Positions 21,347 to 33,656 of a DNA stretch of 64,000 nucleotides are shown here, piece after piece. This stretch comes from Gracilaria gracilis (taxonomy: Eukaryota > Rhodophyta > Florideophyceae > Gracilariales > Gracilariaceae), in contig JARGSG010000068.1 of assembly GCA_030374805.1 (NCBI GenBank), positions 62,001 through 126,000 on the forward strand, given 5' to 3'. Made by a program: the position numbers and the translations under genes. Position 1 is the first letter of the stretch, and the number at the start of each line of letters is the position of its first letter. Under the pieces are notes generated by a model. The model was not told where the DNA came from and searched no databases. It saw nothing but the letters and a program-made list of their open reading frames with translations.

Positions 21347-22780
21347 TCACGCAGGCTGAGGGCGAAGCAAGGACTGTGGGAGGAGCTGAGCAAAGAAATA
21401 GCCGGATGCGGTAGACAAAACTACCGAGCTGTCGGTATAAACGCGGAACATAGATTCCGACTGCCAATCAAACCTATGCATAATAAGCTCTCGCGGTAGT
21501 CCAAGTTGCAACAGTTCGTTGAAAGACCCTATTCTAGGGCTGTGGGAGCTGTAAAAGGTACCCTCCGACGGTTCTATTCCTGATGATGCCAGGGAAAGCC
21601 GCACGGACGAAGTTAATGACGGCCTTTCCGTTGGTGCGTTAGAAAATAGAATCGGCGAACGCGAAAGCCGTAGCCATCGCCGAACGAGAACAAACGGGTC
21701 CGAGTAGCCTTGCCATGATTGATTGCGCCAGTAATTCAAAACCAAAGGACGCTGAAGGTGTTTGCCTTTCCTCCGGCGGACTGTCAATCTGATTATGTCG
21801 TCGGTGACAGAGATATCTGATCGCTTCAGGCTGTTGAGGCTCACCTTACGCAAGTGAAACAAGAAGCTGACAATCGTGGCACAACATGCCCCAGTTTCCT
21901 CGGCTTTCTCTGTCTGGCACCCATGATCGAGAATACGGCGCATGCTTGTAGCCGAAATGCCGACCCGAACTTTTTGTGGAGGCCGCTCTGCGGCGAATTT
22001 TCGGCTGTAAGCCTGCGCGACATCCTTGACCAGAGTAGAGGTGGTGGGCGAGGCCCGATTGTGATGTTCGTGAAACCGAGATATTGCGGAGAGGTACTGG
22101 GGAAGAGAAGAAGGTTTCACTTTTCCTTCGTTCGCCAGATATCCGATAAATGCCGCTATATCGCCGTCCGACGTGGTCATCACGGGTCGCTGGTTATGTT
22201 GGCAGAAATGAAACCATTTGCGGAGCTGAACAGATCTGTTACGCCAAGTCGTGGGCGAGTAGCCGCAAGTAGCCATCAGGTCCGCGGCGGCATCAGCACC
22301 CCCCGTACAGTCCCTGGGCGTCGATCGGTTCAGGACAGAGCGTCGCACACTTTCCTGGTAGAAGGTCAGCACCGTATCCGTGCTACCACAACCGACCAAC
22401 TCTCTGCCGAACGTCGTTGGGCAAGCAGTGGGTACGGCAGGTCTGTCGGGTGCAGCAACGATAGGTGCGTGCTGATTCGCGTCAGCGTTTGGAACCATGC
22501 TTGGTTCAGCCAATGTGGCGCCACAATGACTCCGCAGGCCTGGTCTCTCTCGATCGTGTCTATCACGAGAGGGAGCAAATCGAACGGCGGGGTCCAGAGA
22601 TGGCACAGGTGGCTCGGCCAAGTTTCCTTCAGGTTGCTGTCCACGTACTTCCTCCGAGCTGCCATCCTCTCGCCGAGCGGACGGCTCCAGAAGACGTGGC
22701 GGTCGAATTCGAATTCGCGCTTCAACGCGTTCAGCAGATGAGCCGTTGCCCTTGTGTCGTGAGGCAGCCAGGTCCGCCAC
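21347..22780 (-). mobile_element. Tyrosine recombinase ORF of the YR retrotransposon
   Basis: A 477-codon open frame. After a low-complexity N-terminus it shows a SAM-like core-binding region (TTWRNRSVQLRKWFHFC, then DIAAFIGYLA) and the catalytic domain: Arg in FLFHLRKVSLNSLKRSDI, HSPRIGSFNELLQLG (HxxR), and the terminal Tyr in FRVYTDSS. This R-HxxR-Y set identifies a tyrosine recombinase, used by DIRS-class elements in place of an integrase. The N-terminus overlaps the RNase H frame, as is common in this class. Confidence 0.85.
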
Positions 22781-23053
22781 AGTCTGTCAGCGTACCTGTT
22801 AAACGCACTGGGTAGCCAACCTGCTTCTATCTGAACGTTCATTGCCGGTAGCAGTCTTCGCAGCTTGCGCAGTTCGCTCATCATTGCTGGTGAAGCCGAC
22901 ACCATGGAGTTCAAAATGAGAGCCACGGCTTGGTTGTCTTCCTGGATCAGTACCTTCCTGATGGTCTCGTCTCACAGTTGTTGGGCGAAATGCCAGCTCA
23001 TCAGGAGTCTTACGGCGCGGAGTTCTCTGAGAGTTATTGGTAGAACTCGTTCC
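22366..23053 (-). mobile_element. RNase H end of YR retrotransposon pol
   Basis: Minus-strand translation shows the distal RNase H segment typical of DIRS elements (VALILNSMVSASPAMMSELR, then WLPSAFNRYADRLWR), followed by a 150-residue C-terminal extension. It is separated from the RT part (50605 onward) by the insertion of Ty3/gypsy element 1. Confidence 0.75.
23049..23053. repeat. 5-bp target duplication of element 1, left
   Basis: GTTCC, repeated at 50605-50609 beyond the right LTR. Confidence 0.9.
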
Positions 23054-23904
23054 TGTAGAGCAATTGCCCTTGGCAGGGACTGAGGGGGATGCCACTCATA
23101 TATCCGTTGTTATTTTCGGCTGAACTTCCTACTATTATGAAGTCTATTTGCCTATTTGGCCCGGATTAGGGATCCGCCTATGGAGGGTAGGATTGGCGCG
23201 ACACGTGTGTGCCCGCGCCCGATTACCGGATGCGCCGTTGCAAGTGTGCCACGGAGGTACACGTGGGTAGTGTTGGCCGGCGTGCCGGGTACTTAGATAT
23301 TTTAGTGATATTTGTCAGCCGTATATAAGTGGCGGCACTTGCCGCCACTGTACGGGAAGTAAACCTCAACGAGGCCTTGGCTCTATCTTGAGTTCCGCTT
23401 GCGCACGGTCTTTCGCCCCATTCCCAGGGAATACCGCCGCTTATCCGGACAAGTTATCCACCTCCGTCACCGAGAAGCACCGATCCGTCGTTACGGCCTC
23501 TTATTTATCATTCTTCCATACACTCTTTCTGTTTTCCCGTCTTACGGCTTCGTTACACGTCGCCCTGTTGCACAGGTTTGCCCCTTTTTGTCTCGGGATT
23601 ATTCCCAGCTCTCACGAGTCTGTGCTCCGCAGTGCGGCTCATTTTGCTACCTTCTATCTCGTCCCTTTTGCTACGGGATACGCCACCCCCAGTGGAATCC
23701 ATCCTGTTGGCACCCCGATTGCCACCCCCAACCTCCGTCTGTAAGTCAGGAAGAGGCTGCCCGGAGTTACGCCCGGCACGTGTCGGCCTCATCGGAGGGT
23801 TCTGCCACTGCTCTGCCCCAATAGGGAGCAAGGCTGAACACCTTGGTTGCGTAGACGCTGGCGCGGTTTTCGTTCTTTCCTTCCGTTCCCGGCTTTGCCC
23901 CACA
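23054..23904 (+). repeat. Element 1 5' LTR
   Basis: Begins TGTAGAGC and ends CCCCACA. Includes TATATAAG near 23321-23328, a likely promoter. The ORFs seen inside it (from 23388) recur in the 3' LTR and are not genes. Confidence 0.92.
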
Positions 23905-23906
23905 AG

Positions 23907-23918
23907 TGGTCTCCCGAC
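23907..23918 (+). promoter_or_regulatory. Primer-binding site, element 1
   Basis: TGGTCTCCCGAC lies two bases after the LTR. The same 12-mer follows the 5' LTR of element 2 (26199-26210), so both are primed by the same tRNA, which I cannot name with certainty. Confidence 0.7.
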
Positions 23919-24039
23919 TTAGAAACGGCTTTCTGGCCAACATTTGTTGTAGTGGAAACTGGTTCTGTATCCCTCTGCGTGGGGAGAATCCACTTTGCGC
24001 CATTGCTGGAAGCGGTAATCGTTCGTTTAAAACTCCCGA

Positions 24040-25718
24040 TTGCTTCGGCGGACAATGACATCTCGCCGTAACAACGGTCGCTCGAAGGCTGGGTCTGCAC
24101 CTGGCCCAATTGCCGGACCACCGGAATCATCTGGACTGGCTCAGAGCCTCCCGCCGTTACCAACGGATGTACTGAACGTCTCGGGTGATAACGCTCAAGC
24201 ACCGGCTTCCCGGGGTCCCCGTACCAACAATGGGGCCCCACCAGCTCAAGGACCGGCTAATTCCGCGCAAGCGGCTGAAGCCATGTCGTCGAGGTCCGAC
24301 GAGTATACCCTCCGTGAATTAGAGGCACAAGTGCGCGTGATGCAGAACTCTCACGTGGCTCTGATTCACGACATTACGAAACTCCGGCAACGGCTGTACG
24401 AAGCCGATGTTCGGGATGTTTCGCAAGACTTCCGTGTCTTACGGTCTGATGTCAACCAGATCATGGAAGACCGAAAGGAATCGGCTGTCCTGCATGAGCA
24501 GGCAGCTGATCGTTTAAACCGCTTAGCGGCCCGTCTGGAAACGGTCGAGCACACCGTCATCCACGATGCCGTGGCGCCCGGCGTGCCGGTTTCCGAAGGT
24601 TCTCGGAAGTCGCACCGCTCCAAGGACCGCCATGCGGGAAAGAAGAGAAAGGTTAAATTGGAACCTGATTCGTCCTCTTCTTCATCCTCTGAGTCTAATG
24701 CCCAAGTCAGGGATTCGTCAACCGATTCTTCGGAAAGTGAGGACGAGCCCCCACGCTCTCGTGCTACCCGTTCCCGGGCCACCGAGGCCACGCAGGGCGT
24801 TGCCCGGAGCCGTTCTAAAGGACGAAAGCACCTTGGACTCAAGGAACTGAAGCCGACGAATTTATTGTATCGGAAGTTGCTGTCTTACCGATATTATCGG
24901 CTGGAAGACTCCAGTGGAGAAAGGACCCCTCGCGGGACTGGACGAGTGAAAGACGACATTAAGAGGCTGGAGCTCACACTGAAGCCCAATAAGTTCTCTG
25001 GGCAGGATTCAATCCTGGTGTTGGACTTTCTCGCCCGATATGTTGGGGAAGCCGATGTACTCCGGATGTCTGAGGCGCAAGCCTACATCGCACTGCCTTA
25101 CTTTTTAAAAGGTATGGGCGAGGACCAGTACAACTCTGTCCGCAGATCGTCTCGTGCCTCCGAGGGAGGAGTGACCTGTTGGCCAGAGGCTGTACAGTAC
25201 CTCCTGCGATCCTACGCTACAGGAAACGCAATTCAAGAGGCCATACTCGCATTGCGCGACACGAAGCAAGGACCGGAAGAGACGGAGACCGTTTATTCTA
25301 CACGGTTGAATAAGGCCTTTCACCGCTGTGGGAACGTCCACTCCGCGGCCGAGCAATGTACCATGTTTGTGGATGGCTTGGTTCCCTCGATTAGGACTTT
25401 GGTAGCCCGTTATCGGGAGAACAAGCGCAAGATCTCCTACTTGGAGCTGGTTCAATTTGCCCAAGCTGAGGGTGATGCGGCACGGGCACGTGCCGGCATT
25501 AAGTCTCGCACACGCCGTCTATTCCATCTGGAAGAGAGGGATTTATCACAGCATCAATCAAGAGGTTCAGCCCATGCTAACTACGACAACGTGCACCTAG
25601 TGCAGAGTGACCAATCTTTGGCAACGTCGGACCTGCCATCTACGATGGGACCGACAACCGAAGATTCGGATGCTGCTCTGTACACCGGTAATCATGTTCC
25701 GGCATTGCCAGTGCCGCA
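24040..25718 (+). mobile_element. Element 1 gag, proximal part
   Basis: An open frame with a serine-rich acidic linker (about codons 205-235), a basic KxHLGLKELKP segment, and a helical retrotransposon-gag domain (KPNKFSGQDSILVLDFLARY, then a region with FHRCGNV and QCTMFVDGL). It is similar in layout to gag of element 2 (KKAYRCGNVFSEG). The open frame runs on into the LTR of element 2, which begins at 25719. Confidence 0.85.
25714..25718. repeat. 5-bp target duplication of element 2, left
   Basis: CCGCA, repeated at 36169-36173. Confidence 0.9.
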
Positions 25719-26196
25719 TGTGGGAAAGCGAATCCTGAGGACGAGCAAGCTGAGAGACCATCATGGACGCATAACACGTTTATGGGCCTGAAGAGGTGGC
25801 GCTACGCGTGCGCGATTGCCAGGGGACCTTTTTATTATTGTATTTCATTAGATTAGCCATTAGGACCCACTGTAGATATAAGATAGGGCACATTACAGTG
25901 CCACAGGGTAGAGGCGCCTCGGTGCAGATACTTAAGCACCTCGAGCAGCGCCTCCCCTCATGTTGTAAAACAGACACCCTCTTGGTCACGACTAGCCCCC
26001 AAGCTTGCCGTTTTCTTGCCTCTAGGTCTTCAAGCCGCCACTACTGCGCCTTCCGTCCTGTAGGAGTGCATAGTTAGTGTCCGCCCATTGTATCTCCGTA
26101 CCAGAGGTGTCGCCGTCATCCTCCTCCTACGTGGACCGCTCTGCCAAGCTACCATCGAGGCCTTAGGAGTGAGCGCTCATTGCCCACTATCCTGCA
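25719..26196 (+). repeat. Element 2 5' LTR
   Basis: 478 bp, matching 35691-36168. The short ORFs inside are shared by both LTRs and are not genes. Confidence 0.92.
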
Positions 26197-26465
26197 TTTG
26201 GTCTCCCGACCTAGAATCCTCTAAGGCGATCAGTGGACCTTTTCAGGAAAGAAGTTTACCATAGGATTCTACCGCGCAGGATCTGGACCGACGGACTGGT
26301 ACAGGAAAACAACCGCCCCATGGATACCGATAACCTTCAGAAAGATGACTCTCGGGCTCCCCAAGCAGGCCCCAGTAAAACTACGACGGTTCCCGAAACC
26401 ATTGGCCTCACGGCTGATGCGATCAGTGACGTCGGAGCACACGTAGCCATCCTCAGGGACGCCCA

Positions 26466-28475
26466 ATGACCCCCCTTGATAACCCCGAACGGATAGGTAG
26501 AGAGCCCAGTTTGGCCTCTCGTCTTCGTACCCGCTTGGACAGGATCAATTCCCAGCCGGCCACTCCGACGCAGGACCCAGTGGAAGTCGCCCCGAGTGTC
26601 AGGGAAGACCTTTCCAAAGGTCTCGCTGACGTCCTTTGGCCACAGCTGAGAACACTCTGTGAAGAGCATGTTCAGACCCTTTTGGATACTCGCGTACCAA
26701 TGGTCTTGGAGGGGATGATTGACCAACGGATTCACCGCCTGATCCCAGAGGTCTTGGAATCGAGCACCTTTGTCGATGCAATGGCCTCGGCTATCCAGAT
26801 GGAGGTCGCACGCCAGGTAGGCCCCTCGGCCCTTCGGGCCACTAATCAAAGTAATCCATCGGCCTCTGTGTGGCAACCACACTCCGAACCTCCGGGAGTA
26901 GCTGCCTTGCCAGCCCCTCGTCGGATCGATATACAGGAAGACCAAATGGCCGTGCATCCAGGGAGTGGAAGAGAGCCTCCCCGGCAAGTAGGCCTAATGG
27001 ATGCACCACCCAGGAGGTACCAGGGGTCCCAGCAGCCCCGTAGGCCCAGTGGATTCGGCGATGAGGAGATCGCTCCATTGGACAGACGAAGTGTTGACCG
27101 TAGTAAGAAGAGAAGTAAGAAGAGAGATAAGAAGTCGAGAAAAAGGAGAGACCATTCGGACGATAGCGATGAAGATTCCAGTTCGGACTCATCGTCTTCA
27201 ACCGATTCGGACGCGGATGAGGCAGCTGTTCGACGCCTCAAACCGCTGACCACCACGAACGAACTTTTCCAGAAAGTTCTGGATTATCGGACATACCGCC
27301 TGGTTGATAAGTCCAAACGGTATTCCGGTTCGGTGGCCCGCAAGGTCACCAAGTGGGCCAAACGGATGCAGCTCACCCTTACGGACAAGTTCTCGGGTGC
27401 TGACCCGATCACCGTTCTCAGGTTCTTGGGTCAATTCCGTACGGCCTGCGATCAGAACGGCGTCCACGAGGGTGCCGCTCTGTACCTGTTTCAGTTTTTC
27501 CTCAGTGGACAGGCGCGTGACCATGTGGTAGCGAAGATTTCTGGGACTAATGACCCGATTGATGCGACCGACAGGGAGCTCCTCAGGTCATATCCGGAGG
27601 TCGTTCACTACCTACTAGACACTTATGCCACTGATGATGTCATTATGGATGCCCATCAGGACGTGATCTCCTTTAGGCAGAGCACGAACATAACCGAGTC
27701 GGACTTTGCTGACCAACTTTGGAAGAAGGCTTACCGTTGTGGAAATGTGTTTTCCGAAGGTCGACTCAAGCAGCATTTCATCGCTGGGCTGCTTCCAGCC
27801 ATTAGGACGCATGTGCGGAATCACCACACGGACCATCGGAAGCTCTCCTTCCGCCAGCTGGTCACGTATGCCGAAGGTTATGGCAATACCTATAGGACGT
27901 CTCGTCGGGCTGCGGACATGGGTGCCAGAGGCAGAGCCTTTCCGTTGCGGAAAAGCTCTAAAGTCCATATGGTCAATTCCTCTGAAAAGGAGTCCGTTGG
28001 CCCCATGCACTCGGAAGAGGGAGATATTCTTGCGGTGTCTTTTTCTTCTGTTCCGTCTGGTGCCCCATCTATACCGACCACCGGAACGAGCACTCCATCT
28101 GGACAGACCGCGCCGAGGTACACTTTTGTCCAACCAAGGAAGGACGTTTTCACCCGGTCAGGGGCATGCTTCATTTGTCTGTCTACGGCGAGACCGTGTG
28201 ACTGCATGAAGTTCATGCCAGAGGACGTTCGCAAGAACCTGTTGGCCAGAAGGGATGAGAACTTCCAGGCGAGGAAGTCCGAAGGAATGTACACTCGCCC
28301 ATACCAAAAGAGTTCGCAGTCCCCAGGGTCTAATCGATACGCTACCCCTCGCGAGACATTCCGTCCGCAACAGGTCAACGCTATCGATACCACCGACGTG
28401 GAACCGATTCCTCAGGTACAAGGCGAGGGCGTTCCATTGGAACGTCATGGAGAGACCGAACGGGAAAACGAGTAG
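26466..28475 (+). mobile_element. Element 2 gag ORF, 669 aa
   Basis: The N-terminal third is helical and charged (VREDLSKGLADVLWPQLR). A Lys/Arg/Ser/Asp-rich linker (around codons 205-255) follows. The core gag domain (RKVTKWAKRMQLTLTDKF through LLPAIRTHVRNH) comes next. The C-terminus has a cysteine cluster (CFICLSTARPCDC) in the position of a zinc knuckle. It is a structural protein of the virus-like particle by family knowledge. The preceding 270 bp form the leader. Confidence 0.85.
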
Positions 28476-28543
28476 AGGAGCGGACCGAGGCGAACCGCCC
28501 CTCTGAGGATCCTAGCCTCAACCCCGTTGGACCACAGGAGTCA

Positions 28544-31500
28544 GTGGGCATCCGCTCCTCAAGTCCTTCGGAGTCTGACCAACCAGTGGACGATTGGATT
28601 GAAGACTTGGAAGAGCCGTCATCGGATGACCAGGACCCAGTTTGTGTCCTCAGGGAAGAGAACTACAAGGTTCGAATGACCATAGCACTCCGCACCTCTC
28701 ACGCCCGAGTAGTTCCGAGCGTGCTGGATACCGGTGCTGGACCAAACCTGGTACATCCAAAGGTCTTACCATACGGTTCGGAAGACAAGGTTAAGATGAG
28801 GAAGGCCCCCAGGATCACAGATGCATCACGCCGTCCCATGGCCATTAAAGGAATCATACCATTGTTTGTCCAATTGGGCAACCTAAAAGTTCGCACTTGG
28901 TTCCTCGTTTGTCCCAATTTGGGCGCGGAATGCATCCTCGGGACTTCTTTCATCGACCGTTACGTGAAGGCCATTTATCCGGGCCTTCGAAAAGTCGCGT
29001 TTAATCGCGCACCTCCAGTGGCTTTGGTAGGTTCCAAACCGGGACCAGACACTAACCCACGACGGCCTCCACTGGCCACAAACACCGTATCCAACAAGGT
29101 CAGACTCACAAAAGCGGTAGTGATACCACCGATGACTCAGACCGCCGCTTGGGCACAGTGCGAATCCTCTGGTCTGTTGACGCTTCAGAATCATCCGAAG
29201 ACGATTCGGCGTCAACTCACCCTTATGGCCAATGGAGTAATGGACCTTCGGCCGCGTCAGCCCTTTATGGTCAATCTCAGTAATTTCCGTGATCAACCAG
29301 TTCGGCTACCTAAGGGAACAGTAGTAGGCATCGCCCTGCCAGCTCCTGTGGCCATTATGGAAACCAATTTGGACGACTCAACCCCCGACAATGACGAGGA
29401 CGTCGAGTCTTGGGAGGGGGAAGTCCATATGGGCGAGGAATTTGAATCCTACCGACCTCAGGTTATAGAACTCCTTCGAGATTTCAAATCCATGTGGTCC
29501 GGCAGGTTGGGAGAAATTCGTGCAACCAAGCACCGAATTGACCTCAAGGAAGATGCAAACCCTGTGTACCAACACCCATATAGGACAGGTCTGAAGGGCA
29601 GATCCATCGTGGCTGAACAAATGGAGAAGATGCGAAAGGCCAATGTCATCGAACTGGCACCTCCACACCAGTCCGAATGGGCAAGTCTGTTTGTCCTGGT
29701 TGCCAAGAAGGGCGGATCGGTACGGTTCTGCATCGACTACAGGAAATTGAATTCCATGACCAAACGGGATTCGTATCCCATTCCCCGTATGGACGACTGC
29801 CTTGACTCTTTAGGAGAGGCGACTGTCTTTACGACCCTGGACGCCAATTGGGGTTATTGGCAGATACCATTGGACGAAGCCGCAAAGCCGCTGACGACGT
29901 TTGCGACCCACGAAGGACTCTTCAGGTTTACCCGAATGCCCTTTGGTCTGATGAACGCGCCTGCGACTTTCCAGAGAGCAATGGACATTATCCTCTCAAG
30001 GGTTAAGTGGAAATCCGCTTTGGTCTACTTGTATGATGTCATCATCTTCTCGAAGACCATTGGGGAACACTTCAATCACGTGAGAACAGTCCTTAGGATT
30101 CTCCGAGAGGCCGGCATAACATTGAAGCTACCCAAGTGCTTCTTCTTTCAGGCCTCTGTGGACTATCTTGGGCATGTGGTCTTGCCTGGACGGCTTAAGG
30201 TAGCCTCTAGGACGACAGACGCTATCCGCCAGGCCAAGCCGCCAAGGACCCACACGGAGCTTCGTTCCTTCTTAGGTCTATGTAATGTCTATCGCCGCTT
30301 TGTCCAAGGGTTTGCGAAAATTGCTGCGCCGCTGAACGATATGCTGAGGAAAGGGACACCATCAAAGTTTGATTGCCTTACGGACGAGCAATACGAAGCC
30401 TTCCAAACCCTAAAGGATAAGCTTCTTAATCCTCCTATATTGGCCCTGCCCAAACCGGACAAACCGTACATCCTTGATACGGATGCGTCTGAAGGACAGA
30501 TTGGATGTGTGCTCCTCCAGGAGCAGGAATCTCCAAAGGACGATCGACCAATTGGATATTGGAGTCGCTCACTGACGAGTCCAGAACGGAACTATAGCAC
30601 GTCCGAAAAGGAGTGCTTAGCCATCGTCTGGTCCGTACTGACACTACGTCCTTATTTGGAAGGAGTTCGTTTCACCATTAGGACAGATCATAATTCCTTG
30701 CGGTGGCTGATGAACATGACAGATGCGTCCAGTAGGCTCGCCCGATGGAGATCACGCCTCTCTGAGTTCGATTTCGATGTCGCCTATAGGCCGGGTATCA
30801 ATCATCAAGCCGCTGATGCCCTCTCTAGGATCCTGACAGACGGAACTGATCAGTCCCCGTTGGATGACGATTTACATACTCCGGACCTCGCAGAACACGA
30901 GTCAGAACGAGAGGATGACCACCTGTTAAGTCGAGTCAGATGCGATGACCCAGACGTGGATCCGAACACGGTTTATCTCGTGGACTGGCCTATGGAAGAA
31001 GCCAACAAGGCCCAGACCCTGGAGGTCAATGCGGTTCAGCCGGAGGAAAAGGAGCTCCTTCCAATCACCCTCGATGAGCTCCTTCAGGCCCAGAAGGATG
31101 ACGACTACTGCAAGAAGCAGGGCGACCTCGTCGGGACTCCCGGCTGTCTATTTGACTACGACCGATTCGGCCTGCTTTGTCGCAGAGCACCTCTAGACGG
31201 AGCGATCCAAAGGGTCATTCCGAAGTCCCTTAGGGCACGAGTCCTTTACTTGGCTCATTATCCCCGGCTGGCCGGTCACCCTGGAGGAACGAGGATGTAC
31301 CAGTCCCTACGGAAGCATTTCTACTGGCCCTTTATGGCGAATGATCTTTGGTTCACGTCAAGGACATGTGTTTCATGTGTCAAGGCCCGTGGTTCAAGAG
31401 CGACTCATCAGGCCAAACTGAAGTTATTTCCTGCAGCCGGGCCACTGGAATTCATCGCGACTGATATCCTGGGGCCTTTGCCGTCTACGACCCACGGGAA

Positions 31501-32908
31501 CCGCTTTATATTAGTGATTACCGATAGGTTCACAAAGCTGACACGAGCTATTCCACTGAGGTCTACCACGGCGACGGACGTCGCTATGGCCTTTCTGACC
31601 CACTGGGTATATCCATATGGTCTACCGCTTTATCTCCTCTCCGACAATGGACCACAGTTTGTGTCCAAGTTCTTTGCACATGTCTGTTCGTCCCTAGGCA
31701 TTAAGCACGTCACCACGACGGCTTATCACCCGCAGACCAATGGACAGGCTGAGCGCTTCAATCGGACAATCGTGGGCAGGCTGGTACACTACACAGCCGA
31801 GCACCAGGCCGACTGGGATGACTACGTGGGACCATTGGTCTATGCGTACAACACGCAAGTCCATAGGTCTACAGGAACCACGCCCTTTGACTTGACGCTA
31901 ACGCGACAGCCACCACACTTCGCAATGGACCTAAAGGACTCATGGATTCCCCAGGACTACACCGCGGAGATGACTCCTGCCCAGGCGAAACGGTACTCCC
32001 GAAAGCGGATTGACAACATTATCCGTACGGCCCGTACCACGTTAACGCATTCCCAGCGCAGGTACAAGGCGGATTTCGACAAAGCCGTTCGGTTCACACC
32101 GTCCTTCATGGCCGGCGATATGGTCTATCTGGACCGGGCCCCAACGGATAAGCCAAAGGACGACATCGAGGTAATCCCGCGGAAGCTCTTACCTCGTTCC
32201 ACTGGACCCTACAAGGTGTTGTCTGCCACGTCTCACACCGTCACCATCGAGATCGATAGCCTACAGGATACGGTTTCCATTGATCGGGTCTCGAAAGTCC
32301 CCCAGAATCTCTCCGGACAACCGTCAAGTAGTGCTCCCCCTCCAATGGAGATTGCGTCAAGTCCGCAGAATGCTGAGCCTGATCCTAAAACAGGCACACC
32401 TCAGGGACCAACGAATGTCACAGTTGATCCTGTGGTCGCTCGGAAGCGTTCTGGAGTTCCCCGTCAGAAGGCAGTGACTGCAGATCCCCCGGTCTCACCC
32501 CCGGCGCAAAACGCCACAAGCGCTTTGCCATCCCACTTAGATAATGACGGCTACGCCCCTTTGGACCACATGGTAGTGCCAGAGGAACTAGACCCTCGCG
32601 CCAGTAGAACAAGGCACGGCTCTCACTTGGACAACGATGGATACGCCCCGATAGAGGAGATGGAACCGCCAGAGGACGACCTTCCCTCGGCTCCAAAGGA
32701 AAGTGCAATCGACCATGTGGTCAACGCTGGACTCGACGAGAACGATCGCGTCCTGTACCGAGTCCGCTGGTACGGGTATACTCCAAAGGACGACACCTGG
32801 GAACCCCGCGAGAATATCCCAGAGAACTTTATCCGTCGGTTCTGGCGCCGCATGGCTCGCACGGAGCGCGACCTTAGGGAGGGAGCATACGTCGAGCGAA
32901 AAGCTTAA
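28544..32908 (+). mobile_element. Element 2 pol ORF, 1454 aa
   Basis: Domains in order: retropepsin with LDTGAG (codons 61-66), RT (about 340-560, with FCIDYRKLNSMT and MPFGLMNAPATFQRAM), RNase H (about 600-750, starting with DTDASEGQIG), integrase zinc domain (HYPRLAGHPG to CVSCVKARG), catalytic core (ATDILGPLP, LLSDNGPQF, HPQTNGQAERFNR), and a C-terminal chromodomain (VLYRVRWYGYTPKDDTWEP), which marks it as a chromovirus. It uses a different frame from gag. Chromodomains are known to steer integration to particular chromatin. Confidence 0.92.
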
Positions 32909-33656
32909 TCTCGCTCCCGCCCTTAGGCTAACCACTGGACTTTATTCTTGTTCAGGTGGCACGTGCGAAATATTGTACTGGCGTCCCAAGGCCCACGGCG
33001 CACGCGCGTACCTTCTCTCGGACTAAATATAGCTAATGCTAACTATGGAGCTAACTATAAGCCCTCTGGAATGGACAGCACCGCACTTACAGCGCGCGCG
33101 GCGCTTGCAACGGCGCGCGCGTTGGTCAAAAAATCCGTCGGCCAAAATGGAAGATTTTTTTAGAGGCCTGTGCACGGCTCGAAATCGGCCAAAACAAAGA
33201 ATGGCCGATATCTCGGCTCCTAGGCCGCGCACAGACCAGCGGATACCGGATTCGGACTCTCCTGCAATCGCCAATTTTGGCGTTGTTTGGACACTTTATG
33301 ATGCACGCGCGCATCTGGCGCGCGCTGCGACCGATGGCACTCCAAAAAAATTAAGAAATACCGATGGTCAATTCTGTCGTTTGATTTTTTGAGGGCTAAA
33401 CGGCCACCCTACGAGGACACCCCTGCCAACGCTGCCACCCGTGCATGTTGCCACGTTTTAATGCAACCGCCGCCATGGCAAGCAAGTGACACGGGCCACC
33501 GCCGGAGCAATTCCATTGGCCACTGTACGGCGATTAGAAAGCGAACCGTCGCAGCGCCGCCATAGGGCTGGCTAACTATCAAATGACCTGACTGCCGGTC
33601 AAGCCGACCGAAGGATAACTTTAATCGTACTAACCGTAAGGACTAACGAGGGCTAA
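32909..33656. other. Element 2 spacer between pol and antisense ORF
   Basis: About 750 bp without a convincing gene. It contains clustered GCGCGC palindromes (33090-33125 and 33303-33330) and lies where sense pol and the antisense ORF converge, so it probably holds both 3' ends. Confidence 0.5.

Noticed and set aside
21854-22741. 295-codon plus-strand ORF
   Set aside because: Antisense shadow of the tyrosine-recombinase ORF. No motif of its own.
23388-23922. ORFs of 114-141 codons near 23.4-23.9 kb and again at 50.1-50.8 kb
   Set aside because: They lie in the two LTRs of element 1 and are copies of non-coding sequence.
25796-26077. ORFs at 25796-26077 and 35750-36049
   Set aside because: They lie inside the two LTRs of element 2.
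26337-26987. Minus-strand ORFs over element 2 gag
   Set aside because: Shadow of gag. Unlike 33657-35588, they have no counterpart in element 1.
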